Positions 12,414 through 24,884 of a DNA stretch of 64,000 nucleotides are shown piece after piece. Position numbers and translations under genes: made by a program. The stretch is taken from the NCBI GenBank assembly GCA_019321725.1, contig CM033105.1:16461861-16525860 (forward strand), written 5' to 3'. Under the pieces are notes generated by a model. That model saw only the letters and a list, made by a program, of their open reading frames with translations, ran no database searches and was not told where the DNA came from. The first letter of the stretch is position 1, and each line of letters begins with the position of its first letter. The stretch is from Paulownia fortunei. Its lineage: Eukaryota > Streptophyta > Magnoliopsida > Lamiales > Paulowniaceae.

Positions 12414-13831
12414 TCAAGATGACAGATTAGGAGAAATTTAATGAGTTACAAAAATAAACTCAGGAATTTTGGTTATATCTTTTGCTTTTTAAAGCAATTT
12501 CAGATATTTATGAGTAGTAATAACAACAATGTGCAGTTTGTTGTAGTGAGCCACTAAAAATGTGCTTTGCTTCAGGAAATCAAAATAAAATTTGCAGAAG
12601 TGCGGGGCAAAAGATAAGTATAGCATAGAGAATAGTGAAAATATTGTGGTTTTGCCTGTGGTTTCACATGACCTCTGCCACTAACAGATGCCAAAGAAAG
12701 AAAAGGAGGACAGAAGCTTTGAGAAAATTTTGCATTTTGGAGACTCTTTATTGTGTTTAATCATGTATTTCATTTTTTAAATAAACGTCATGTATATATA
12801 ATTAAGTGTTTATTAAAAATAATATTTTATAAGATTAAACATACTTTATTTCTTATATTATTGATTTTGTATCAAATAGCTCGTATACTAATAAAATATT
12901 CAAATACTTCCTAAATCAATAAAAATTATGTTAATATACAAAATTACTCTTGAACTAAATAAAATATTAAATCTCATATTTTGCTCCCTTTAAAATCAAA
13001 TATCAATTAATTTAATATCATATTTTACTTAACTCTAATTTTATTAAATAAATATAATATAAAAAACAGATATTAATTTATAAAGATATATATTACATTA
13101 ATATACTTTATAAGATTTTTTTAATTATTATTTTCATTTCACATATAAATAACTACACATTAAAATTAAATTTGTTAATATATTTGAGTTACACATGTGC
13201 ATTTTACATAATAGAATTATATACACCATTAAATAATATCAATTAGCCTAACTCTAAATTTAATACATACTTATTAAGGCTGCATATATAAAATGATAGT
13301 AATAGAAATTTATGTGATATTTTTTAAATTTAATGTGTCTTCTCTATAGTATTAAAGTTACATTTTACTATTTATTCATTTTAGATTTAATTAAAAATTA
13401 CTTTTTATTTAATAAAATTAATTTTAAATAAAATTTGATATCAAATTGATTGACACTATTATAGAGGGACCAAAGATTTATATAGTTTATAATAGATGGA
13501 GTAAAATAAATTTAATATTTTATTTAACTCATGAGTATTTTGGTTTATCAATGTAATTTTTATTGGTTTGAGGGGATATTTAAAAAAATTATTAATAGAA
13601 GAGGTATTTGATAAAAAAATTAATAGTATAAAGGAGTGAAGTGTATTTAATCCTATTTTATATACTTGATGTTATTATTATATGTAATAGAAAATAAAAA
13701 ATTAATTTAAAATACAGAATATGAACTCATTTGGAGCACTTAGTGAGTGTGAGTGTACAATTTCTGTTCAAGGCAAGGACAGCAAACATTCCATTTTAAG
13801 ACTGCTAAAATATTGTGAATACATTATTACA
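12414..13831. other. AT-rich intergenic region, nothing recognised
   Basis: Upstream of the heparanase-like gene. The first ~350 bases are of mixed composition and may hold promoter elements; beyond ~12770 it is very AT-rich with no open frame of note and no repeat that I could define. Confidence 0.5.
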
Positions 13832-14604
13832 GGTAAAATCTATAAAAACTCCTTGTATTTTAGTAAAAATATATGTGTTAAAAAAAATAATTAATTGAAT
13901 TCTCCACCTAAATTGAAAAAATTACCTGTGTATTTGATATATAAAAGTAATGATAAATAAAATTACAGAAAAAAAAAACATCCAAATTTTTGCTCCCTTT
14001 ATAAAATTGAGAACAAGTGAACAACTATATATAATATTGTCTATTGTTTAATTTACTTCAATTAATAATATTTTTAACTTTTAATATATATGATTTACTT
14101 GAAAAGTAATATGCTTAACTATAAAATTTTATTGCTCATTAAAAAAGTAATTACATACCATGATTATTATTTTTAATTTATTTTAAAAAAAAATTAACTT
14201 TAATATTTTTACCGTTTTGAAAATTTATATAAAGTATACATTATATCTTCTATATTTTATAATCATCTTAATAATATTACTATTTTTTTTTGCTCCATTT
14301 TCAAAAATTAAAATTAACTATATCTATTCTCTTTCTTTTTCCACTTTTTCTTCCTCATTTTTTATTTTGATTCTTTTTTTGTTTGTCTATTTTCTCTCTC
14401 TCTTTTTCTTTTTTTTTTTACTCCTCCTCCACTTAACCACCCCCACCCCACCCCACCCCCACCCAACCAATCGACCACTGCACCACCAGCACTATTGCCG
14501 CCGCCACCACCAGGTCCTCACCCCGCCGCCGCCACCAACCCAGCTACCTAAAATGCCGCCAACCACCAGCTCAATGCCAACGACCAATCCATCACTGCAC
14601 CACC

Positions 14605-16828
14605 TGTTGGGTTCGCGCGATTTTGAGAAACGTATACATAGCGGAATTTAAAAATTTTTAAAAACATAAATATACATTATTATATCACATGTAATTAAAA
14701 CGAATTTCGGAACCCTTTCACGATTATTCAGTTGTACGTTTTTTCTGATAATTAAAGTAAGAAAGTTTTAAAAACCCTTACCTTGATTTGCACTTCGCCT
14801 GATGTAAGAATTGAAACGATTCAAATCGTTATCCCTGCATGAAAGTATCTCCATGTTTTTTAATTCAAAACCCCTTTAATTGAAATTTGATTCGCTTCTA
14901 GGATTCCAAATATTATCCCTCTAACGGTATCCACACCTTAGATGTCCACTCGCAATCGAATCCTATGCTAGTAGTTTTCAATTCGATAATTTTATTCTAA
15001 AATAATTTTGTTTGAACAAGAACACACTAACAATTAGTGTTTTAGGTGTTTAATTTAATTCTTAATTCAACAATTAAATCAAGAATTAAACTAGATAAAA
15101 GGTTGGTGAACTTTTGAAAATTGAAAGGAAATGAGAGACGAATTTTTAGGGATGAAAGAAAACTATTTTTTTTCACAAAAATCTGCAATTAAATTCCCAT
15201 AAAAATATCCAAGAAGATTGTCAATTAAAACTATCACAAGTTCTTTCTATATAGAACTTTTCTTCCTTTCTTATCTTCAACTCTTTTAGTAAGTTTTCTT
15301 ATTCCATAAAAACTTTCCTTTTTCCTTATTCCTTCATAAAAATTGAATTCTCAATTCAACTTCCTCTAGAAATTAGATTTTTAATCCAATTTTCTAATAG
15401 GCTTTCTACAAGCCCACACATAATGGGCGTAGCCCTAAATAATCAATTAGACTCTACTTTAATTAATTCAATTAATTAAATTTATTTAATTAATTAATTA
15501 GGCACATCTTACTTAATTGATCCAATCAATTAATTAAATATTTTAATTGGACTTCCTAATTCAATTAGGTCCAATTAATTAATTTAATTAATTAATTGAA
15601 TTAATTCTACACTTGAATTAATTTAACCCCATTAATTAATTACATTAATTAATTTAATCCAACACTTGAATTAATTTCTAAGGAAAAAATGGATTTGTCC
15701 AAGTTTTGTGTGTGACCCCTTAGGTTCACTTTAAACTAGTCGTGGGATCACAACTCTTATGACTTAGTTAAACAATTAATTATTTTGATTAATTAATCTA
15801 ATTCTCTTTGAATTAACTCATTAATTCCAAGAACCCACAAGACATGGGAAGCACCTAACAATGCATCATGACTCCTAGTCTAAGGTAAATGTACGAACCT
15901 ATTTTAATTACGAATGCCATGCAAGTACAGTCCTTCCGTCATCTAATCTCCCAATTGAACTTAGGGCATGAATGTTAAGTCGAAACTCCATTAACTTAAT
16001 AACTATATTTCCATTCCTAATAGCTTGACTCAATGATGAATAATTAGAAAACTCCACATCTAATTTACATCCAACATTGGCCAAGAATTTTAGAATCAAA
16101 TACAGTGGAACACAAGAGATTCACCTATTCATTTAGATAGGTTACGGATCCTTTGTTGACCACTCATTAATCTTCATACATGAAGATATTACACCCAATA
16201 TAAATTTTTTGTGATTGTCATGCAATCGAAAGATATATCAAAGTACAATATGTCATGCACAAGGTTACTATAGTACTTCAAGTTCAAGAACTAATTCTTA
16301 CACTATTGTAACAAGAAAATTCCCATTCGACAATAGAATATTTTCAATTGAAAATTTTTAGGTAGGGTTGTTCAGTGTAAAATATTTTCAATTGAAAATT
16401 TTTAGGTGGGGTTGTTCAATGTAGAATATTTTCAATTGAAAATTTTTAAGTGAGGTTGTTCAGTATATTTATTCTCAATAAGCACCCTCATACATGCACT
16501 AGTATCTCCACATTAATACCTATAAAATGAGATATCCTCTTTTCGAGCATGTATCGTATGCGCAAGTATCAATAGAATCAATGATATCCAATCTCATTGA
16601 TCCTTAACTTGGAACATTTTAAAATCACAACCTTAAAGGCATATTACACGATCACCATCATATGTGCAACCATACCCCATAATTATGTATAATTTAAGAA
16701 TTTTATTTAATTCTTATAATAAATTTAAGATAAATATTACCATTTAAATAATATTACTATAAATAAGAATAATTCACAAGAATATAAGAACGACCAGAAT
16801 AATTGACACATCGAGCACTATTCTAATA
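14605..16828 (-). mobile_element. Solo LTR of the long-LTR copia family
   Basis: In plus reading it begins TGTTGGGTTCGCGCG and ends AGCACTATTCTAATA. Reverse-complemented, this corresponds to the family start TGTTAGARTAGTGC and end GAACCCAACA. The length of 2224 bp agrees with the full LTR at 50459-52687 (2229 bp). Flanks are CCACC on the left and CTACC on the right, consistent with a 5-bp target duplication with one change. No internal sequence adjoins it, so it is a product of LTR-LTR recombination. It sits inside a C-rich trinucleotide tract. Confidence 0.75.
16337..16467 (-). repeat. 44-bp minisatellite, three copies, inside the solo LTR
   Basis: Copies begin at 16337, 16381 and 16425. 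Each contains the palindrome TTTTCAATTGAAAA, then TTTTTARGT and GGTTGTTCA. The sister LTR at 52286-52330 has a single copy, so the triplication arose in this LTR. Confidence 0.9.
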
Positions 16829-17595
16829 CTACCAACCCAACTCCAGCCACAACGCCGCCAACTACCAGCACCCACCCAACCACCCAACCCCAAAACCACT
16901 GCGGCCACCAGATCTTCTTGATTCCCTATCCACTGTCCCCAACCCCATCACCATTGCCACCACCAAGTCCCTACTCCATCGCTGCCGCCACCGGAGTCCT
17001 GGCCAACAGATCCATCATTGTGATAATTCCTAACCATCAACAACAAACCCAACACCCCAGTCCGATTTTTGAAATCTTTTTGATAATTTCCACAACCCTA
17101 AAATCCAATTTCCGACCATCATTCGATAAGTGAATACATGTTGTAAAGATTGAAGATGACCGTGACGGCGCTAGGTCGATTGTGGTGGCTGGCGGTGGAG
17201 AAATATGGGTGGGGGCTTGGGTTGGGGGAGGGCGGTGCTAGTTCGGGAGTTGTGGTGGTGGTGGTGGGTTTGCCCTATACTCTGCCCGTTGATATTTTGG
17301 ATATAGATCTAATGGTTGTTAAAAATTTAAATAAGATCTATAGACTATGAATGTTGTATAAGATCCAATCACAGATCCTAGGTGTATAATTATTAAAATT
17401 AAAAAAAAAAATCCAATACAAAAGTATAATGGACATTTTATTAAAATTACTCAACGGAGTTAGGAATTTCTAATGGTTGTGGTACGTGTGTAAACTTTCT
17501 ATTTTACGTAAGGTTTTTAGTTTTTTTTTTTAACCCAAGGAGATTTTTGGCATTTTCATTAAAACACAGGGATTTTTTTGTTACATTTTACCCTT

Positions 17596-18029
17596 ATTAA
17601 GTGTAAACAAATTTTAAAATTTCAGAATCTCCTATAATATATTGAAAAGAGGTGTAAACAATTTTTTAAAAAAAAACGTTAATCTACTTAATTGAAGGGG
17701 ACAAGTATATATATTTTCATAATTTGAAGGGGCAAAGTGACATCAAGAGTTAAGAAGGCAAATTGAAATTAACCCCACTTACCAATTATAAAGCATCTAT
17801 TTAAACTAAATCAACTACAAATGACATAGTTCATTTTTGTAAATTATTCTTAATTTACTATATAAAAAAAATAGGGCAATTCAGACTTATAACCCTTTTT
17901 AGATTGAGTATCATTTTCATCTCTAAAATTGACATAAAGATTTTGCCATCCTAAAATTTAAATTTTATTCCACATTAATTTTTTTACATCGGGCAAGATC
18001 ATGTGCATGATTCATGCCATTCTTTAAGC
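17596..18029. other. AT-rich spacer up to the assembly gap
   Basis: No gene or definable repeat seen. It contains short stretches such as GGGCAATTCAGACTTATAACC, cut off by the gap. Confidence 0.4.
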
Positions 18030-18129
18030 NNNNNNNNNNNNNNNNNNNNNNNNNNNNNNNNNNNNNNNNNNNNNNNNNNNNNNNNNNNNNNNNNNNNNNN
18101 NNNNNNNNNNNNNNNNNNNNNNNNNNNNN
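18030..18129. other. Assembly gap (100 N)
   Basis: Exactly 100 N, the conventional placeholder for a gap of unknown length. It lies just outside the left LTR of the copia element at 18.4-24.2 kb and probably hides that LTR's outer end. The apparent minus-strand open frame running through it is meaningless. Confidence 0.98.
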
Positions 18130-18399
18130 GAGGCGCCCTTTAGTTTGTATTGATAAAGGGGCACCGTGTGGCTAGTAGTCGGCCAGTTACGACTACTTCC
18201 ACCAAAGATACAATATATTGCATAGCGAACCAACAATTGTATCAAACTCACACCCGTAGATGCTTTCAAGGCACAGTAAAATTGAAAAACTCATTTTCAT
18301 TGATGAAATACAGATTACAATATTGAATGATTACAACAAAGCTTGGAGCAGGGGGTATAGAGTTGTTGAAAAGAGTTGCTAGCCCAATGCGACATGCGC

Positions 18400-18818
18400 A
18401 CACGTGCGTACGGGCGTGGGCTCAGATGGTGCTATGCACCATCCTCGTAGCTCTTTGAGCTAGCTAAAACTAGCCAAAAAACCACTATAGTGCACTATAG
18501 GATAGCTCCACTTGATTACTTCTTACTAAAGTGAGATTCTATATATGTAAGAGAAAGTTGCTCCACTTTTTCAATGTGGGATTGTGACTTTTCACATTCT
18601 CAACTTTCTATATTCAACTATTTATTTAAGTAACTTATTTTATCCATTAATTTTTCTTTCACTCAAAATTGGTTTTGAGAAATCAAATATATTAAACTTA
18701 TCTATTCACGGTGCAGATTATATTTAATCAACTTATATTTATTTTTATAAAATAGAATCTCCTTAATTTATTGGTCAAAGTTGGGTCAAAATTCAATTTT
18801 CAATACCAATTTCTAACA
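18400..18818 (-). repeat. 3' LTR portion of the 18-24 kb copia element
   Basis: Matches 23820-24232 in the same orientation through shared blocks: CGGATGGTGCTACGCACCAT-like, AAAGACCACTATAG, ACTATAGGA, CAATGTGGGATTGTGACTTT and TTATTGGTCAAAGTTGGGTC. The inner end is ...TTTCTAACA at 18811-18818. Sequence from 18130 to 18400 may be the rest of this LTR. Confidence 0.8.
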
Positions 18819-19354
18819 ATCACCTAAATGAATGAAGTTAATGCATATGTAGACACTAAAGAGAGTCCATGCGAAAAGCTATTATATCGGGCGAGGCAGC
18901 TTGTGGTTTTGAATCTTGTATAGTAGAATACTATCAGATTTACTGAGTAACTTAGTGACGCGATGTCTTGAACTGTTCAACTATTTGTGTAAACCTAGAC
19001 AATAGTATCCACACAATAAATTTTCTAATACTTTTAGTTCTCACGGTTGTGTCCATTTTAGCCCTGGATAACATCTTAGATTCATAAGTGTTTCATTGAA
19101 GTGACCCTTCTTTACACTTACATAGGTGATCTTTTATTCAGAGTATCCTGTCATACTCTACTTTACAGTATAGAAATCATTAAAAATATATAATTTAACC
19201 TCACTACATGTAGTAGGTAGCACTTAATTATCATAGGAAAGAGAGGAAAATTACTCCCAAGTGTTTGTTTGGATCTTCATAACTTAGTCGTCCCATTAAA
19301 CCAAGATCTTAGGATCTCCAATCAGTAAGGTCGGGTTATCACTGTGAAAATTCT

Positions 19355-19700
19355 TTACTTTGTAGGTTTTAGGCTCATTCCCCTTGATAAGCAGTATACT
19401 TGATATCTACCTAAACCTTTAGTTAATGGATCCGCTATGTTTTCCTTTGATTTAACGTAATCGATGGAAATAACTCCATTTGAGATCAACTGTTGTACGG
19501 TATTATGTATTCGATATATCTGTCCAGACTTGCTATTGTACATACTACTTTGTGCCATTCCAATAGCTGACTAGCTATTAATGTATCATAATTGCAGGCA
19601 CTGGCTTAAGCCAACAAGGAATGTCCTCTAAAAAATCACAAAGCCATTCTATTTCTTCTCCAACTTTATATAAAACTATAAACTCTAATTCCATCATGGA
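19355..19700 (-). pseudogene. Copia RNase H, decayed
   Basis: The minus-strand frame 19558-19355 encodes the C-terminal copia RNase H signature, ending in KSKENIADPLTKGL. Upstream (19560-19700) the similarity continues only through stops and frame changes. It is not functional as an open frame. Confidence 0.75.
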
Positions 19701-20047
19701 TCGAGCTATACAAGTTTGTTTAGAGGATTTTCATGACATAACTCCACCACCAATGGTAAAAAAATAACCACTAGTGGACTTTGAGTCTTTTGTGTCAAAT
19801 ATCCAATTTGCATCACTGTACCCTTCTAATATAGTTGGATATCTAGTATAATGTAATCCATAATTTATGGTCAATCTTAAGTATTTAAGAACCCTTATCA
19901 ATGTCTTTCAATTATCCAAGAATATTCTAATTGTGGTACAGGCTCACAATGGTTTTTAGCTAAATGCAAACTTAAGTCTACTGATGTTTTTATTGAGAAA
20001 ATATCATACGCATTAAACTTTCTAAGTACTATCTCAATATAATGAGA

Positions 20048-20461
20048 TTATGATAGAACAAGTCCTTCAAATGTCTTATTAATCTTAATTCCTAATATGA
20101 CATCTACTAAGCCTATATTTTTCATATCAAAATATTTCTTTAACATTTTCTTAGTATTCAAGATTCCATCATGACTACTACCCATAATTAACATGTCGTC
20201 TACATATAGACAAACAATGACATAAGTATTTGGTGTGCCTTTTATATAGACAAATTTGTTATATTCATTGATTTTGAAGCCATTTGACATCATTGTTTTG
20301 TCAAATTTCTCGTGTCATTATTTTGGCGCTTATTTAAGTCCATATAATGACTTAATTAGTCTACACATATTTTTCTCTTAACCGAGAGCAACAAATCTTT
20401 TGGGTTGTTCCATGTAATTTTTTTCTTCTAATTCACCATTTAGAAAGGCCGTTTTCACATT
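20048..20461 (-). pseudogene. Copia reverse transcriptase, decayed
   Basis: Translation on the minus strand from about 20461 gives the copia RT series: a TAFLNGEL block, a SLYGLK block, then FVYIKGTPNTYVIVCLYVDD with the intact catalytic YVDD at 20192-20206. In-frame stops occur before the SLYGLK block and just after it (Gln codons turned into TAA/TAG). The remaining open part is 81 codons. Confidence 0.85.
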
Positions 20462-21096
20462 GCAATGAGTACTCTAATTGATGTGATTCTTGTCACTGGT
20501 GAATATGTGTCAAAGAAGTCAAGGCTTTTTTTTTATTTGAACCCTTTAGCTACTAATCTTGCCTTATATTTATCAATAGATTCATTAGCCTTGTATTTCC
20601 TTTTAAAGATCTATTTACATTCTAAAGGCTTACTTCCCGGTGGGAGATCAACCAACTCCCAAGTATAATCTTGCATAATAGATTATATTTTACTGTTAAT
20701 AACTTCTTTCTAGAATGGAGCTACTGGATTGGACAATACTTCACTAATTGTCCTTGATTCATTTTCTAATTTGTAACATATAAATTAGAAAATCTGAACC
20801 AAATATTTTAGCTATTTTGGTTCTTTTACTGCGTCTTGGTTCTTCATCACTTTGATGATTACCATTTGCAGTCTCATAAGTTTTTTTATGAGAACCAACT
20901 TCTTCTATTTCTTAGAAAGGAAAGATATCTTAAAAAAATATAGCATTCCTTCATTCTATAATTGTACCTTCATATACATTGGGATTTGTTGATTTGTGCA
21001 TAATAAATCGATATGCACTACTGTTATTTGCATATCCAATGAAAATACAATCGATTGTCTTAGACTCGATTTTAATTTATTTTGGTTTGGATATTT

Positions 21097-22140
21097 CTAC
21101 CTTAGCCAAACACCCCCACACTTTAAGACATTTGAAGAAAGGCTTATGACATTTCCATAACTCATAAGAAGTTTCATTCTTACTTTTGTGTGGTATTTTA
21201 TTAAAAATGTAGTTTGCTGGGATGATAGTTTCCCACACAAATTCTGAGGTAAACCAGAATTTATCAACATAGCATTCATCATCTCCCTAATAGTACGATT
21301 TTTTGTGTTCAGCAACACCATTTGATTAAGGTGAGTAAAGAGATGTAGTTTGATGAAAAATGCTAGATTTTGAGCAAAATTTTTCAAACGGAGCTACATA
21401 TTCTCCCCCATCTATCACTATGAATAATTTTTATTCATTTTCTAAGTTGATTAACCTCATTCTTATAGTTTTTAAAAGCTTCTAAGTCCTCATCTTTCTT
21501 TTTCAAAAGATACACATAACAATATCTTGTATAATCATCAATAAAAGTAATGAAATACATTTTTTTCACATCTAGTTTGCACAAATTTTAAATCACATAT
21601 ATCACTGTGAATTAGTTATAGAGGTGTTGTACTTCTTTCCACCAAATGGAATTGAGTTTTGGCTATTTTTGTCTCAATACAAATTTCACACTTATGCTGT
21701 GAATCAAACTTAAATGAAGAAAGTAAATTGACATTTACTAATATTCGCAAAGTATTAAAATTAACATGTTCTAATCTGGCATGCCATAAATTTGAACACT
21801 CAATCAAGTAAGAAGATGATTTAACTTTATTACTTTCGAAATTATAGAGTACATTCATTATATTCATCTTGAACATTCCTTTTTCTAAGTACCCATTTCC
21901 TATGAACTGTTCATTTATAGTAAGTACAAACTTTTCAGACTCAAACACTAGTCCAAAACCAACTTTAACCAATAAGGAGCTCGATACCAGGTTCTTGAGA
22001 ATGTCTATAACATGTAGCACATCAACAAAGGTTAGCTCTTTGCCCGAGGTTATCCTCAACACCACTTTGCCTAGACCGATAATGTTGGAAGTTGCAGAGT
22101 TTCCCATATACAGATTACTTCCATTGATTGGAATATAAGA
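21097..22140 (-). pseudogene. Copia protease to integrase region, decayed
   Basis: The frame 22107-21616 holds the GAG-pre-integrase domain with NLWHARLEHVN and a zinc-binding pair (HKCEICIETK). After a break, 21387-21097 encodes part of the integrase core (TKNRTIREMMNAML ... NLCGKL). The expected catalytic residues are interrupted by stops and shifts between the two pieces. Confidence 0.75.
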
Positions 22141-23121
22141 TTAAAACATCTCTTTGTTGGAGCAGATGTGGCGTGTTGCACCTATATCAACCCACCACTC
22201 TCTCGAGTTATCCACCAAGTTGGCTTCAAACACAATAGCTGATAGGTCCAACTCCATCATATCTACTGGTACTGTCTTATCCTCGGTCACATGCATCTGA
22301 TTCTGATTGCCTTTCTTAGGAAGTTGACAATCCTTGGCTATGTGGTTCAGCTTGCCACAGTTGTAGTAGTTCTCTTTGAACTTCTTTGCCTTCCTTTGTT
22401 TCGGTCCTTTGCCCTGGTGCTTTATTTTCTTATTAGTATTTGGTTCCACTAAGTTTGCTCTAGCTTCCATAGGCAGTTTATCGAATTTAATTTCAGATTT
22501 GTGGTTATCATTTTCAATTCGCAATTTGAAAATTAAATTCTCAAGTCCCATCTCCTTTCGCTTATACTTCAGGTAGTTCTTGAAATCCTTCCATAGAGGT
22601 GGCAGCTTCTCAATGATGACAACTACCTGAAAGGACTCACTAAGTTGCATGTCTTCAGCATGTATGTTATGCAAGATTAATTGCACCTCTTGGACTTGAG
22701 TCATGACAGCTTTGGAATCCACCATTTTGAAGTCTAAGAATTTGCCGATGATAAATTTCTTCAGGCTATCATCTTTCGTTTTGTACTTCTTCTCGAGTGA
22801 TTCCCACAGTTTCTTAGCTGTCTTCATTGAACTATACACGTTATACAATGTATTGTCCAGTCTATTTAGAACATAGTTCCTACACAGGAAGTCAGGAAGT
22901 CACTGTGACCCCATACATTGAACGTCGCCCCTCTTTTGAGGATTTTCTTCCTCTTCCCCCACAGTAGGGGCATCCTCCCTCATGAACCTTGCTAGATTCA
23001 AGATCGTTAGGTAGAACAACATCTTCTGTTGCCATATTTTGAAGTCGATTCCGGTGAACTTCTCCAGTTTCTCTCCATGCGCTAGAGTTGGTAAAGCAGG
23101 TGCTGCTGATGTTGAAGCCAT
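22141..23121 (-). pseudogene. Copia gag with start of protease, decayed
   Basis: Starts at 23121 with MASTSAAPALPTL... and GIDFKIWQQKMLFYL, typical of copia gag (UBN2 type). A stop and frame change near 22900-22850 split it from MKTAKKLWESLEKKYKTKDD and the rest. The zinc knuckle reads YYNCGKLNHIAKDC, so the first Cys of CX2CX4HX4C is Tyr. The protease motif reads WWVDIGATRHIC, so the active-site D-T-G is D-I-G. Both changes would be disabling. Confidence 0.85.
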
Positions 23122-23819
23122 TTTGAACTACTAAAAAATTTCGTTAAATTATTGAGATTTTTGGTTGGTGTAATATCAAAATAACTGAAATATTTTGGCA
23201 GAATAACAGTTTAAAGTCGATACAAGAGTTAAAACTCTTTTTGTTTAAAATAAAATTACCTCGCACTTGGTGCTTACGGAACATGGCAATCGCCTTCCAA
23301 AATTCAACGACTTTATTTCTTATGATAGTAGCATTACAAATTACAAGAATATCGAACTATATAAATATTTATAACTCTCTTTTAAACATAAGAGAAGGAT
23401 AAGAAGAAAATGAATGAGATGAAAATGATGAATTTTGAGGGTCTATTTATAAATTTTGAAGAGTTGTAGTGCCAATTCGTGAATGGGTGTAATTTTTTAT
23501 CCAAATCAATTTGAGTCGTATGGTTACATCTCTTTACGAAAATCCACACCTTTATAGTGAACTCTTTGCTAAGAATCAATTTCAACCATCCAATCGGATC
23601 TCTCTACGAAGGTCCACACCCTTACGGTAAGTCCTTATCTACTGAACAGACAAGTAAACATTTTAGTCCACTCACAATCCTTGGTCACGCCTCGTCAGCA
23701 GCTGTGTATCCAGTCACGTTCATTCAATATCTAACCACACGTTGTCATGCTACGTGGACACCAACTGGATGAACCCGCCACATTAGCGAATCACTAGCCA
23801 CGTCACTGAGCCACACCAA

Positions 23820-24232
23820 TACGACGTGTGTGGGTGCGAGCTCGGATGGTGCTACGCACCATTCTCGTAGCTTATTAAACTAGCTAAAATTAGCCAAAAG
23901 ACCACTATAGTACACTATAGGAGAACTTTACTTGATTACTCCTTACTAAAGTGAGATTTTATATATGTAATTGCTCCATTTTTTCAATGTGGGATTGTGA
24001 CTTTTTAAATTATCAACTTTTCATATTCAACTATTTAGTTAAGTTGCTTATTTTATTCATTAACTTCTCGTTCAATCGAAATTGATTTTGAAAAATCAAA
24101 TATACTAAACTTATCTACTCACGACGTAAATTAAATTTAATTAATTTATATCTATTTTTATAAAATTGAATCCACTAAATTTATTGGTCAAAGTTGGGTC
24201 AAACCCCCAATTTTCAATACCAATTTCTAACA
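23820..24232 (-). repeat. 5' LTR portion of the 18-24 kb copia element
   Basis: Same-orientation partner of 18400-18818. The outer end is at 24232 (plus reading ...CAATTTCTAACA). The inner limit is uncertain, because 23130-23820 has only patchy similarity to the region left of 18400. Sequence immediately outside is TCATTTGAATTG. Confidence 0.8.
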
Positions 24233-24846
24233 TCATTTGAATTGATGGATTTGAAACTAAAGAATTCAAATTTATAATAATAAATTCATTGAATTTGTTT
24301 AGATAATATCATGATACAATGAATTTTAAATTTTTAAACTCTTATTTTAAATTATTTTTTAAATTATTGTAATAGATTTTAAATCCATATTATACGAAGT
24401 TATTTAGAAAATTTCCCCCAAATTCTAACATCAAATCCAAATTTTTATATCCAAATGGTGCCTAAATTTTTTTGAAGTTTATCTCCAACGATCCAGCTTG
24501 GATCCTCGTCCAATAAATCTAGTCTAATTACATAAAAATCATAGGAGATTTTCATATTACCCAATATAATAAAATCTATTCTTCATTTTTCTTGTAAAAA
24601 ATGCCGACTTTTCTTAAATCACAAATGAATTACATTTTATTTTTCTTTTGCCAGCAACAAAAGTAGAGGGCTTTTTCTTTTTCTTTTTTTATTATGTTTT
24701 AATTGCAAAAGAAACAGACAGTTAAACAATCAATGGGCCATGCCATTCTGCTTTATTATATTCAAGTTTTCCTAAGATTAATTTAGAGGTAGGCATCTTT
24801 TCACAAATCACCACTTTTTGCTAAATGGTAACTTTTATTTAGTTAA

Positions 24847-24884
<38 letters not shown>

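Larger units (their letters stand above)
13832..17595. mobile_element. Possible TIR DNA element split by a solo LTR
   Basis: The left end (GGTAAAATCTATAAAAACTC, from 13833) and the reverse complement of the right end (GGGTAAAATGTAAC..., ending near 17590) are similar over ~40 bases: GTAAAAT, an A-rich stretch, CYTGTRTTTTA, then AAAAT. Flanks share only TATTA, so the duplication is not convincing. The interior holds C-rich CCA/CCG trinucleotide tracts (14440-14604 and 16829-17030) that would be contiguous without the solo LTR at 14605-16828. It could instead be unrelated low-complexity sequence. No transposase was seen. Confidence 0.3.
18400..24232 (-). mobile_element. Ty1/copia LTR retrotransposon, degenerate, minus strand
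   Basis: Order on the minus strand is LTR (right), gag, protease, integrase, reverse transcriptase, RNase H, LTR (left), which is the copia order. LTR-like direct repeats occupy about 23820-24232 and 18400-18818. Both end, on the minus-strand reading, at TGTTAGAAATTGGTATTG. All coding parts carry stops and frameshifts. The LTRs have diverged visibly, by many substitutions and a ~400-bp length difference towards the R region, so the insertion is old. The left boundary runs into the assembly gap. No primer-binding site was recognised at the right LTR's inner edge. Confidence 0.85.

Noticed and set aside
14217..14651. 144-codon frame with Thr/Pro-rich tail
   Set aside because: It is a run of T-rich and CCA/CCN low-complexity sequence ending inside the solo LTR; no gene-like structure.
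18024..18269. Minus-strand open frame running through the N gap
   Set aside because: It is open only because N codons cannot be stops.
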